The position numbers and the translations under genes are program-made. Source: Streptomyces candidus (GTDB lineage: Bacteria; Actinomycetota; Actinomycetes; Streptomycetales; Streptomycetaceae). Taken from it: DNA of 64,000 bases. How positions within the stretch are numbered: position 1 is the first letter of the stretch; every line of letters begins with the position of its first letter. The stretch lies in NCBI RefSeq assembly GCF_014207445.1, contig NZ_JACHEM010000008.1, positions 1-64,000 of the forward strand, written 5' to 3'. Below are positions 34,298 through 44,100 of this stretch, piece by piece. Under the pieces are notes generated by a model. That model saw only the letters and a list, made by a program, of their open reading frames with translations, was not told the origin of the DNA and did no database searches.

Positions 34298-37096
34298 TCA
34301 GCGCAGTTCGGCCGGCAGCAGGTCCGAGATCGCCTGCTGGTGCGGGAACACGGCACCGTCGTGGGCGTCGTCGTGCGCCGGGCCGGGCGCGGGAGCCGGC
34401 GTGCGGTCCTCCAGGGGTACGAAGCGGGGCAGGCCCTCGGTCTGGCCGAGGAAGACGCGGCGCACGACCCGCTCGGCCGCCTGCCCGTCGTCGTACGGAC
34501 AGAACCGGGCGCGGAAGGCGGCGCGCAACTGCGCGGAACGCGAACCCCGCCAGTGGCCGGTGCGGAAGATGTCGATCAGTTCGTCGTCGTTGCGGGCGAT
34601 CGCGCCGGGCGGGAAGCTCCGGATGTCGAAGTAGGTGCCGCGGGCCGCCTCGTAGGCCTCCCAGTCGTCGATGTGCAGGACGATCGGGCGGTCGAGGTTG
34701 GCGTAGTCGAACATCAGCGACGAGTAGTCGGTGACCAGGGCGTCGGACGCGAGACAGAGCGACTCGACCGAGTGATGTTCGCTCACATCGACGATTCGGG
34801 CGCTGCTGTGGGAACCCGGCCGGTACAGCGGGCCGTTGGCGGAGTAGTGGGCACGGGTGAGGATCACGTGCCGCGGCCCGAGGGACCGGGCGAGGCGTTC
34901 GAGGTCGAGCGTGAGCCGCTGGGTCCGCCGGTAGTCGCGGTGCGTCGGAGCGTAGAGGACGGCGGTGGTGCCTTCGGGGATGCGGAGCGCGTCACGGATG
35001 CGGGCGACGTCCTGGGCGGTGGCGTTCTGGAAGACGTCGTTGCGCGGGTAGCCGAGGTCGAGGGTGGTGTAGTCGGCGGGGTAGGCCCTTCCCCAGACGA
35101 GCGAGGAGTGGCGGTTGGAGGACAGCAGGTAGTCCCACTTGTCGGTGTTCGCGAGCAGCTTCTCGAAGTCCGTGTCCGCTGCGGGGCGGTCCTGGAGGTC
35201 GAGGCCCATCGACTTCAGCGGGGTGCCGTGCTGGGTCTGGAGGAAGACCTGGCCGGGGCGCTTGACGAGCCGGTGGTCGAAGTCCCCGTTGTTCACCAGG
35301 TACTTGGCGCGTGCCAGCGCGCTCCAGTACGCGGCCGAGCCGGGGCGCAGGCGGCGGGTGCCGAGGGGGACGGTGTGCTGGTGGGCGGGTGCGGCGATCC
35401 ACGCGGTGCGGACGTGCGGGGCGAGATCGCGGACCTTCGCCTCGATGGCGGCCGGGTTGCAGGAGTACCCCCGGTCCCCGTACGCGGCGAAGACGGCCTG
35501 GTCCTCGCGCACCGGAAACTGCCGCTGGACGCGGTAGTGCAGCTGCAGGACAGCGGCGCGCAGGGTACGCAGGGCGGCCAGGGCCCGCCGGGTGACCGCG
35601 CGGCGCCCCACCTGACCGGCGGCCAGAACGCGGTACGTGCGGTGGCCGCCGAACCGTACGAGGGCGTGCCGCAGCCGGGTGCGGGGCGAGGGCGCCGCGA
35701 AGCGGGGCACGGCGGGTGCGCCGGGCGTACCGAAGGGCGCGGGAGGGCCGGGGTCGCCCAGCAGGCCCTGGGCGCGCAGAACGGCGTCGGCGGCGGCCCC
35801 GGCGCGCAGGGCGGCGGCGTCGCCCGCCGCGGTGCCGGGAACGGTGCGTGCGGCGGTCCGGGAGGGGCGGGGCCCCCGGGAACCGCGGGTGGTACGGAAC
35901 AGGCGTCCGGGGCGTGCGGCGCCGGGGTCGGTGTCGGCGGCCTGGCGGGCGGTGGCGACGGCCGACGCCTCAGCGGTGTCGGCGGTCGCGCCGGTGGGGA
36001 GGGCGGACGTGCCCGTGGTGTCGGCGGGTGCGGCGGCGCTGTCGGCGGGCGTGGCGACGGGTGTGCCGAGGGGGGAGTGCTGGCCGGAGGGCCCCGGGAG
36101 CGTTCCCGCCGGGGCCTGTGGGGACGTGCGGGAGCTGTCGGCGGGTGTGGTGTCCGCCGCGCCGCGGGGGGCGTCGCGCCGCCGGTGGTCGGACAGCCGG
36201 CTGCGGGCTCCTGCCGCGTCCAGGGTGCGGTACTGGCGGCAGTGCGCGCGGGCGCGGCGGAAGAACTCGGCGCGGCTGCCGCGGGGGAGGCGGCCGGGAC
36301 GGGTGAGGACGGTGCCGAAGTGGTCCAGCATCCGGCGGTAGACGACCGGGCGCCACCCGGCGAGCTCCGGGCGGGAGTCGAGGAAGGCGAAGACCCGGCC
36401 GTACTGGTCGAAGAGATCGAAGTGCTGGAGCGAGATGGTGGAGAGGGTGTTGCCCGGGCGGCGCTGCCGGTGGCGGACGCAGACCTCGTCGAGCGTGGCG
36501 AGGGAGGCCGCAGACATCAGGACGGAGTACGTCCAGGGGGCGTCCTCGTAGGAGCCGGACGGGAAGGCGAAGCCGTGCCGTTCGACGAACTCCCTGCTGT
36601 ATGCCTTGTTCCAGGCGACCATCGGGACGCGCAGCAGGCCCGGCCGGTCGGCGAGGGTGAAGGAGGCGGGCCCTTCCTCGTGCAGCTCGCCGGCGAACCG
36701 GTTGCGTTCGCTCTCGCCCGTCCAGAACGTACGGACGTGGTCGAAGAGCAGGACGTCCGGCGAGTCCGTCTCCTTGAGCCGGTCGGAGACGGATTGGAGC
36801 GCCCCGGGGGCCAGGGTGTCGTCGCCGTCCAGGAAGAGCAGGTAGTCGCCGCGGGCGTGGCCCGTGCCGTGGTTGCGGGCGTGCCCGGGACCGGCGTTCT
36901 CCGGCAGGTGCACGGGGCGCACACGGGGGTCCCGGGAGGCGTACTCGTCGATGAGGTCGCCGCACGCGTCCGGCGAACAGTCGTCCACCGCGATCAGCTC
37001 GAAGTCGTCGAAGGACTGGGACAGCACCGAGTCCAGGCACTGCTCCAGGTATTCCTGGACCTGGTAAGCGGGCACGATCACGCTGAACCGGGGCAC
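34298..37096 (-). CDS. Bifunctional glycosyltransferase (GT2) / CDP-glycerol glycerophosphotransferase
   Basis: A 932-residue fusion. Residues ~1-300: GT-A glycosyltransferase (PRFSVIVPAYQVQEYLEQCL, then LLFLDGDDTLAPGAL with the DxD-like metal site). Residues ~300-470: a long disordered linker of Thr/Ala/Pro/Asp. Residues ~530-900: TagF-like CDP-glycerol:poly(glycerophosphate) glycerophosphotransferase (QTQHGTPLKSMGLDL, VLYAPTHRDYRR, LVTDYSSLMFDY, whose His and Ser/Tyr segments are the known signature). It would build a poly(glycerol phosphate)-type teichoic polymer on the inner membrane face. The GTG at 37096 is chosen for alignment to the domain start. It lies beside an exporter of the matching type. 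Confidence 0.88.
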   Translation of the reverse strand: MPRFSVIVPAYQVQEYLEQCLDSVLSQSFDDFELIAVDDCSPDACGDLIDEYASRDPRVRPVHLPENAGPGHARNHGTGHARGDYLLFLDGDDTLAPGALQSVSDRLKETDSPDVLLFDHVRTFWTGESERNRFAGELHEEGPASFTLADRPGLLRVPMVAWNKAYSREFVERHGFAFPSGSYEDAPWTYSVLMSAASLATLDEVCVRHRQRRPGNTLSTISLQHFDLFDQYGRVFAFLDSRPELAGWRPVVYRRMLDHFGTVLTRPGRLPRGSRAEFFRRARAHCRQYRTLDAAGARSRLSDHRRRDAPRGAADTTPADSSRTSPQAPAGTLPGPSGQHSPLGTPVATPADSAAAPADTTGTSALPTGATADTAEASAVATARQAADTDPGAARPGRLFRTTRGSRGPRPSRTAARTVPGTAAGDAAALRAGAAADAVLRAQGLLGDPGPPAPFGTPGAPAVPRFAAPSPRTRLRHALVRFGGHRTYRVLAAGQVGRRAVTRRALAALRTLRAAVLQLHYRVQRQFPVREDQAVFAAYGDRGYSCNPAAIEAKVRDLAPHVRTAWIAAPAHQHTVPLGTRRLRPGSAAYWSALARAKYLVNNGDFDHRLVKRPGQVFLQTQHGTPLKSMGLDLQDRPAADTDFEKLLANTDKWDYLLSSNRHSSLVWGRAYPADYTTLDLGYPRNDVFQNATAQDVARIRDALRIPEGTTAVLYAPTHRDYRRTQRLTLDLERLARSLGPRHVILTRAHYSANGPLYRPGSHSSARIVDVSEHHSVESLCLASDALVTDYSSLMFDYANLDRPIVLHIDDWEAYEAARGTYFDIRSFPPGAIARNDDELIDIFRTGHWRGSRSAQLRAAFRARFCPYDDGQAAERVVRRVFLGQTEGLPRFVPLEDRTPAPAPGPAHDDAHDGAVFPHQQAISDLLPAELR

Positions 37097-37242
37097 GGCA
37101 CATCCATGGGGTCGTCGGCGCGGACAGTGACGGCGCTCCACCGGGCAGGCGGGTGAGCCGTATGCCCGGCAACGGGCCGCGGGCGCAGTCGGTTACGCGG
37201 AATGCGGCATACGGGGGAAGTTCGTCAAAGAGTCGACACGAA

Positions 37243-37276
37243 AGGGTGGTTCGGTCGCCCCGGGCCGAACCACCCT
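37243..37276 (-). terminator. Terminator of the sugar-importer operon
   Basis: AGGGTGGTTCGG pairs perfectly with CCGAACCACCCT around a 10-base loop. It lies 35 bases past the stop of the last permease gene on the minus strand. Confidence 0.8.
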
Positions 37277-37310
37277 CACGCACATCCGCGTTGCCGGGTC
37301 ACCGCCGCGG

Positions 37311-38192
37311 CTACTTCACCGCGCCCGCCATCACGCCCGACACGAACTGCTTCTGGAACGCGAAGAACACGATCAGCGGGATCACCATCGACACGAACGC
37401 GCCCGGCGCGAGCACGTCGATGTTGTTGCCGAACTGGCGGACCTGCTGCTGGAGCGCCACCGTGATCGGCGGACTGGTGGCGTCCGCGAAGATCAGCGCG
37501 ATCAGCATGTCGTTCCAGACCCACAGGAACTGGAAGATGCCCAGCGAGGCGATAGCCGGACCGCCCAGCGGCATGACGACCCGGGTGAACAGGCGTATCT
37601 CGCCCGCTCCGTCGAGCCGGGCCGCCTCCAGGAGTTCGCGGGGGATCTCCGCGAAGAAGTTGCGCAGGAGGAAGATCGCGAAGGGCAGGCCGAAGGCGAC
37701 ATGGAAGAGGACCACACCCATCGTGGTCTCGAAGATGCCGATGACGCCGAACATCTTCGCCACCGGCACGAGCGCCACCTGCACCGGCACCACCAGCAGC
37801 CCCACGACCACCATGAACCACCAGTCGCGGCCCGGAAAGTCCATCCACGCGAAGGCGTACCCGGCGAGCGAGCCGATCACCACGACCAGCACCGTCGCGG
37901 GCACGGTGATCAGGGCGGTGCTCAGCAGGGAGTTGATCACGGTGTCGTTCTGGAGGACGGCCTCGTAGTTCTTGACGGTCAGCTCCGCGGGCGCGGTGAA
38001 GACCTTCCACCAGCCGGTCGCCGCGATGTCGGACGCGTCGCGCAGCGAGGAGATCAGCAGCCCGACGGTCGGCATCAGCCAGAACAGCCCGACGAGGACC
38101 AGGACGACCCGCAGCAGCCCGCCGCCCGCCATGGCCGCGATGCGTGCGGGAAGGGACGGTTTCGCCTTCACGGTTTCGGCGGCGGATGTCAT
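37311..38192 (-). CDS. Carbohydrate ABC transporter permease (MalG type)
   Basis: A 293-residue inner-membrane permease with six helices. The EAA loop ELLEAARLDGAGEIRLFTRVVMPLG contacts the ATPase. It matches the MalG/AraQ branch of binding-protein-dependent importers. It is the last gene of a three-gene minus-strand operon (binding protein, MalF-like permease, this one) and its ATG overlaps the previous stop by 4 bases. No ATPase gene is present; in Streptomyces such importers share the general ATPase MsiK, so that is the expected partner. Confidence 0.93.
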   Translation of the reverse strand: MTSAAETVKAKPSLPARIAAMAGGGLLRVVLVLVGLFWLMPTVGLLISSLRDASDIAATGWWKVFTAPAELTVKNYEAVLQNDTVINSLLSTALITVPATVLVVVIGSLAGYAFAWMDFPGRDWWFMVVVGLLVVPVQVALVPVAKMFGVIGIFETTMGVVLFHVAFGLPFAIFLLRNFFAEIPRELLEAARLDGAGEIRLFTRVVMPLGGPAIASLGIFQFLWVWNDMLIALIFADATSPPITVALQQQVRQFGNNIDVLAPGAFVSMVIPLIVFFAFQKQFVSGVMAGAVK

Positions 38193-39544
38193 CGGCCCTG
38201 CTCCTTCCGCATGCGCCGGATATTGAAGAGCATCACCGGAATCACCAGGAGCAGCAGGAACACCGCGATGGCGCTGCCGAGGCCCAGATCGGCGTCGCTG
38301 CCGAACGACGACTGGTAGAGCTGGAGCGCGAGGACGTTCGCGTCGTCCAGCGAGTCGCCCGGCGCGATGATGAACACCAGGTCGAAGATCTTCAGCACGT
38401 TGATCATCAGGGTGACCGTCACGACCGCGAGGACCGGCGCCAGCATGGGCACGGTGATCCGGCGGAAGACCTGCCACTCGTTGGCACCGTCCACCCGGGC
38501 CGCCTCCAGGAGTTCACGCGGCAGGCTCGCCAGCCCCGCCGCGATCAGCACCATCGCGAACCCTGCCCACATCCAGACGTACGAGCCGATGATGGCCGGG
38601 GTCACCACGTTGGGCCCCAGCCAGTTGACGCCGTTGTACTGCTCGCGGAAGTTGCTCGCGGGCAGCCTCAGTTCGGCCCCTTCCGCCTTCGAGGAGAAAG
38701 AGAAGGTGCCGTCCGCCGCCGCCTTCGTGGACTCGACGACCTGACCGTCCCTGACCGCCTCGATCTCAAGGCCCTTGAGTCCGGACTCCTTGCTGTCGAT
38801 GGCGTTCGGCTTGCCGCCGCCGCCCTTGGTGAAGTCCAGCCAGGCCGTTCCGGTGATCCGGTCGGCGGCGGGGGCCGGAGCCTTGGCGACAGCGGCGTCC
38901 TTCGGCATCTGCGCGGGCGGGACGCCGATCAGCGGCAGGCTGACCGGGGTTCCGGCCCGCACGGGCTCCTTGGTCACGTACGCGCCGCCGCCCGCCGGCT
39001 TCAGCGGGTGCACCGGCAGCGGCCGGGCCCTGGGAAAGCCGGAGGACTCGGCGAACGTGTCGTGCACGGTCACCCAGGCCGCGTTGGCCACGCCCCGGTC
39101 CGGGTCCTGCTCGTACACCAGCCGGAAGATGATGCCCGAAGCGAGCATCGAGATCGCCATCGGCATGAACACGATCAGCTTGAACGCGGTTCCCCAGCGC
39201 ACCCGTTCGGTGAGCACGGCGAAGATCAGTCCCAGTGCGGTGGAGACGGTCGGGGCGACGACCACCCAGATCAGGTTGTTCTTGATGGCGGTGAAGATGG
39301 TGGGGTCGCTGAAGAGCGTGAGGTAGTTGTCGAGGCCCACGAAGCCCGCGCCCGACTTGTCGAAGAGGCTGCGGTAGACCGAGTACCCGATCGGGTAGAC
39401 CACGAGCGCGCCCAGCAGGACCAGCGCGGGCAGCAGGAAGCTGATCGCGACCAGTTTGCGTGTGCCTGTCACGCTCTTGCGTTTCTCCGGTGCGGCGGGG
39501 GGCGGCGTCACGCTCGCCGCACCCCCCGCGGTCGCTGAACTCAC
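38189..39544 (-). CDS. Carbohydrate ABC transporter permease (MalF type) with inserted extracytoplasmic domain
   Basis: A 451-residue permease; the family norm is ~300. Helices 1-3 lie in the first ~150 residues, followed by a ~150-residue non-membrane insert (about 160-305), then helices 4-6 with the EAA loop ELLEAARVDGANEWQVFRR. The insert includes ITGTAWLDF, SGLKGLEIEAVRDGQVVEST and AADGTFSF, which read like an SdrD B / Cna-B (prealbumin-like) beta-sandwich. Its place matches the periplasmic P2 loop of E. coli MalF, which touches the maltose-binding protein, though the sequence is unrelated. It probably faces the binding protein outside. It starts 4 bases after the binding-protein stop. 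Confidence 0.9.
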   Translation of the reverse strand: MSSATAGGAASVTPPPAAPEKRKSVTGTRKLVAISFLLPALVLLGALVVYPIGYSVYRSLFDKSGAGFVGLDNYLTLFSDPTIFTAIKNNLIWVVVAPTVSTALGLIFAVLTERVRWGTAFKLIVFMPMAISMLASGIIFRLVYEQDPDRGVANAAWVTVHDTFAESSGFPRARPLPVHPLKPAGGGAYVTKEPVRAGTPVSLPLIGVPPAQMPKDAAVAKAPAPAADRITGTAWLDFTKGGGGKPNAIDSKESGLKGLEIEAVRDGQVVESTKAAADGTFSFSSKAEGAELRLPASNFREQYNGVNWLGPNVVTPAIIGSYVWMWAGFAMVLIAAGLASLPRELLEAARVDGANEWQVFRRITVPMLAPVLAVVTVTLMINVLKIFDLVFIIAPGDSLDDANVLALQLYQSSFGSDADLGLGSAIAVFLLLLVIPVMLFNIRRMRKEQGR

Positions 39545-39548
39545 GGCG

Positions 39549-40982
39549 TCAGTTCTTGTACGCCGCGGCCGCTTCGGTCTCCAGCTTCTGCTGCGTGCCC
39601 GCGACGTCCTTCGGGTTGCGCACGAAGTCCTGGAGGATCTTCCACTCGCCCTTGCCGGGCGTCCCGCCGAACGACTGCGGCGCCTGGTCCGACATGTCGA
39701 AACGGAAGTCGTCCCCCGCGTCGATCAAGGACTTGGCGATGTCGCGCAGCGTGTCGTTGGGGTACGCGGACGGGTCCACGGACTTGTTCGGCGAGAGGAA
39801 CCCGCCGGCCCCTGCGGAGATCTTCGCCGCGTCGGTCGACGCCAGGAACGTCATCAGGGCCTTGGCCGCCTTGGTGTCCTTCAGCGCCACCGCGACGTCG
39901 CCGCCGGTCACCACCGGGGACTCCGCGCCGACCGCCGGGAACGGGAAGACCTTGGCGTCGGTGCCGAGTTCGGCCTTGGTCTGGCCGATGTTCACCGCGA
40001 CGAAGTCACCCTCGAACACCATGGCGCCCTTGGGGGTCTCGCCACCGGTGAAGACCTGTTCCACGGACTTCGGGAACGGCGTGCCGACCGCGCCCTTCGC
40101 GCCGCCGACCAGGTAGTTCTCCTTGCCGAAGAGCTGGCCGAGCGTGGTCAGCGCCTCCTTCACGGAGGGGTCCGTCCATTTGATTTTGTGCTGGGCGAGC
40201 TGGTCGTACTTCTCCGGCCCCGCCTGCGAGAGGTAGACGTTCTCGAACCAGTCGGTGAGCGTCCAGCCGTCCGAACCGCCGACCGAGACCGGGGTGACGC
40301 CGGACTGGGAGATCGTCTCCGCGGTCTTCAGGAACTCCGGCCAGGTCTTCGGCTCGGTGGCGCCCGCGTTCTCGAAGACCTTGGTGTTGTACCAGATCAG
40401 CGACTTGTTGGCGGCCTTGTAATACACCCCGTACTGGGTGCCGTCGACGGCCGCGATGTCCTTCCAGCCCTTGGTGTAGTTCTTGTCCAACTGGGCCTGG
40501 GTGGTGCTGTCGAGCGGCTTGAGCCACTTCTTCGCCACGGCCTGCTTGAGCGCGCCGGGCTGCTGAAGAAGCGCCACGTCCGGCGGGGTGCCGCCGGAGA
40601 TCTTCGAGCCGAGGTACGTCAGCATGGCGTCCTGGGTCGGCACGTAGGTGACCTTGGCCCCCGTGCGGTTCTCGAACTCCTTGAGCACCTTCTTGAAGTT
40701 CTCGGCCTCCGCGCCGGTCCAGACAGCGATGACCTGGAGGCTCTCCCCGTCCAGCTTGGGGAGGGGGAGGGCATCGGCGGGAGCCTTGGTCGCGCCCGAT
40801 GCGCCGCCCGTCTCCTTGGCGCCGCCCGGTTTCTCCTCGCCCCCGCAGCCGGTGAGCGCGAGCGCGCCCGCCGCGGCGAAGGCGACTGCCGTCCGGCGTG
40901 CCCGCCTGCCCGCCCAGCCGGTGCCGCTCGCGGCCCCGCTGCTCCCGTTGGACGTCCTCCGGTGGTGAAGAGTTGTGCGCAT
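39549..40982 (-). CDS. ABC transporter sugar-binding lipoprotein
   Basis: A 477-residue extracellular solute-binding protein, family 1. The signal peptide starts after ~30 basic residues, and the lipobox ALALTGC places the lipidated Cys near residue 48. A short Gly/Ala/Thr spacer follows, then the binding fold (LQVIAVWTGAEAENFKKVLK, FENRTGAKVTYVPTQDAML). It delivers a carbohydrate, probably an oligosaccharide, to the two downstream permeases. GGGGCAGGG precedes the ATG. No LacI regulator is adjacent, unlike many Streptomyces sugar operons; the promoter should be in the 188-bp gap before the FHA gene. Confidence 0.92.
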   Translation of the reverse strand: MRTTLHHRRTSNGSSGAASGTGWAGRRARRTAVAFAAAGALALTGCGGEEKPGGAKETGGASGATKAPADALPLPKLDGESLQVIAVWTGAEAENFKKVLKEFENRTGAKVTYVPTQDAMLTYLGSKISGGTPPDVALLQQPGALKQAVAKKWLKPLDSTTQAQLDKNYTKGWKDIAAVDGTQYGVYYKAANKSLIWYNTKVFENAGATEPKTWPEFLKTAETISQSGVTPVSVGGSDGWTLTDWFENVYLSQAGPEKYDQLAQHKIKWTDPSVKEALTTLGQLFGKENYLVGGAKGAVGTPFPKSVEQVFTGGETPKGAMVFEGDFVAVNIGQTKAELGTDAKVFPFPAVGAESPVVTGGDVAVALKDTKAAKALMTFLASTDAAKISAGAGGFLSPNKSVDPSAYPNDTLRDIAKSLIDAGDDFRFDMSDQAPQSFGGTPGKGEWKILQDFVRNPKDVAGTQQKLETEAAAAYKN

Positions 40983-41170
40983 CCCTGCCCCGTCTCTCCT
41001 GTGCGCGTACGGACCGGCCCGACCGCCGCTTCTTGCTGTCCCGTATACCTTCCGTGGGTCAGTCCTATGCCCGGCGGTGGTGGCCCGCAATAGGGCCTTC
41101 GGTGTCAACTCGTCTTTTGTGATGGGCTCGTGACGTCGGGTCAAGGCCGCACCGTCCGTACGTGCCGCGC

Positions 41171-44100
41171 TCAGCGGACCTCCTGCGGGGTCAGGAGCGG
41201 GGGCAGGGGCGCGGCGTTGACCGTACGGGCCGCGCGGTCCAGGGCGCTGGCCAGCAGGGCGAGGTCGGTCGGCCCGTTGCCCAGCTCGCGCACCGGACGG
41301 CGGGTCGGCGGATCGCCCATCCGCTCCCACTCCAGCGGGACGACGGTGGGCCGCTGGGTTGCCGTGCGGGGGATGCGCCCGGTGACCCGGCCGCCCTGGA
41401 ACGGCGTCACCGTGCCGTCCGGGTGCAGCAGCCGGCCCCGGCCGGGGGCGGGCTCCTCCGGCGCGGGGGCGACGGGCTGCGGGTCGAGTACCACCCGCAA
41501 CAGCCTCTCCCCTCGTGCCAGTTCGGTGTCGGCCGTACGGTCCGGGCGTGCGGAGGCGGCCACCAGGTGCACCCCCAGCCGCTCGCCGTGCCGGGCCACG
41601 GCCTCCAGCGCCCGTACGACCGAACCCGCCGAGGGCCGGCCAGGACTGCCCAGGGCCGGGGCCACCAGCGCGTCGAGGTCGTCGACGAGGACCACCAGCC
41701 GGGGCAGCGGCGACGGTCCGCTGCCGGCCTGTGCGGCTGCCTGCCGCTCCCGCTCGCGGGCGGCGGCGGGACGCAGCCGCAGCGTGCCGGTGCCCGGGGC
41801 CTCGATGTCGGCCCGAGGGTCCGTGCGGGGCCGGGGGAGGCTTCCGGTGGCGCGGTCCGGGCCGCTCTCGCGGCCGGCCGCGCCCTCCCGTGCCTCCCCG
41901 CGCCGGGTCCCGATGGCGGCGTACGGATCGCCGCTCTGCCCGTACGGGGTGGCCGCGGGCTCGGGGCTCCGGGGATCGGCGGCGGGGTGCTGTCCCGGGC
42001 CGGGCCGCCCGGCGGCAGGGGCGCCGGCAGCGTGACCACCGTTGACCGAGCGGGCGCTGCTGCTCGGGCTGTCGAGGAGGTGTGCGCCGGAGGCCTGGTC
42101 CGTCCGCGAAGTGCCCTGGGGGCCGTACCCCGTGCGCGGGTGGGCGCTGCGGGCCGCCGGGACGTCCGCCCGGCGGGCGTCGGAGGAGGGGGCCCGGCGC
42201 TGGGTCACCAGGCGTTCCGCGACCTCCTCGGCACCGCCGGAGGCGACCGCGTCCTCCGGGCGGCCCGCGTGCCAGTCGGCGAAGTGCAGGCCGCCCAGAA
42301 GTTCGTCGCGGCGCTTCAGCTCGGCTCCCAGCGCCTGCGCGAACTCCCGCATGCGGACCGGGTCGGACGCCACCAGGTGGGTGGACGCGTGCGGCAGTTC
42401 GGTGCAGGCGCGCAGCCCGTCGCCGCGTTCGCCGCCCGCGCCGTCGACCAGGACCAGGCCGAGCCGGTCCGGGCGTGCCGCCGCGGACAGCGAGGCCGCC
42501 GCCGTACGCAGCAGTTCCGTGCGGCCACTGCCCGCGGGGCCCTCGATCAGCAGGTGCGGCCCGTCGGTCGCCAGGTCCGCGCAGACCGGACCGCGTGGGC
42601 CCGCGCCGAGCACGGCCCACGCGCGCGTGGCGCCCGGCACCTGCTCGTCGTCGGCCGCGGCCGCCCAACGGGCCATCAGCGAGGCGGGGGTGGCCCTCGC
42701 CAGACCCAGCTCGTCCAGGAGCCGGGCCGTCGGGGGCAGGACCGCGGCCGACAGCCGACCCGGCCTCGTACCCGCACGGCTGCCGTCCGCACCGATGCCG
42801 GCCCCGGCGTCCGCCGCGTCCGTACGCAACGGAGCCAGCGCCCGCGCGAAGCGCTCCGCCCACGCGGCCGACACCGCGTCCACCGCGGCGAGCGTGCCGT
42901 GCCCCGCGCTGTGGCCGCCCGATGTGCGCAGCACCCGTACCGCGGTGGCCACGTCACCGCTCAGCAGCGCCGCTGCCCCGCACTCGCGGAACGCGGGAGC
43001 CGCCGCGCAGGCCGCTCCGTACGTCGCCTCCACCGGGGAGAGCGGGGAGGCGGCGGCCGTCTCGGCGAGGCAGAGCAGGTGGATGCCGTGTGCCGCACCG
43101 TGCGCCGCCAGGCGGGCAACCGACTCGCGCAGGCCCGCCGAGCCGGGGTCGCCGTCGACGATCACCACCGTGCGCGGCCCGCCCGGCTCCAGCGGGCCCT
43201 CCTCCGTACGCCGCAGCAGCTCCGCCACGCGCGCGGACGCCTGCTCCCGGTCATGGGCGAGGAGCAGCCGGCAGTCCTGGCCGTGCGCCGGACGCAGGTG
43301 CGGCAGCCAGCCGAGCCAGCCCCACTCCCGGATCCGGTCCTCGACAGGACGTGCGCGGTCCGCGCTGATCAGGACGATTTCCAGGTCGGTGGGGGAGTGC
43401 AGGGCGGCGAGCTGCGCCACCACGGAACGCGCCAGTCCGGCCAGCCGGGCGCGCGGACCGGCGAGACCCAGCGAACCGGCCTCGCGCAGCCCCACCGTCA
43501 CCGGCACGGCGGGCAGCAGCCCCGCGCCGTCCGGTGTGGGACGGTCGGCGGTGCCGAGCCGCAGTACCAGGGACTCCGGGTGGTCGGGGCCGCGCTCCCA
43601 CAGGCGGGGGCCCGGCAGCAGCGCGGTGAGCAGCAGCGTCGCCGCGTCCGGCCAGGCGTCCGGGGCGACGGCCGACGGTGAGGTCGCCTGCCCGTGGGGC
43701 GTCAGGGACGCGTGCGCAGCGGCCGGTGGGTCGGCGCGTGGACCGGCGTTCCCGGCGTGGGCGGTCGGCGGCTCCGTGCCCCGGTCCGCGCAGTCGTGCG
43801 TCGTCCCGGTCCGGCCGCCGGCCAGGCGACGCGCCCAACCCCCTATGCCACTGCGCCGTTTGGCCGCTTCCGGCGCGGTGGTGCCCGTGTCCGTGGCGCC
43901 GGGAAGCCCGGCGTCCGTCCCCCGCCCGCCAGGATGCGCGCCGGGAGCGGTCCCGTCGCCGCCGAGGCCGTCCGTGCCGAAGGACTGCCCCGCTGCGTGG
44001 GTGCGGTCGGCGGTCCCGGCGAAGGGCGGCTGACCGCCGGTTCCGTGCCCCAACGGGATACGGCCGTGCACCGCGCCGCCGCTGCCGTACGAAGCCGGGC

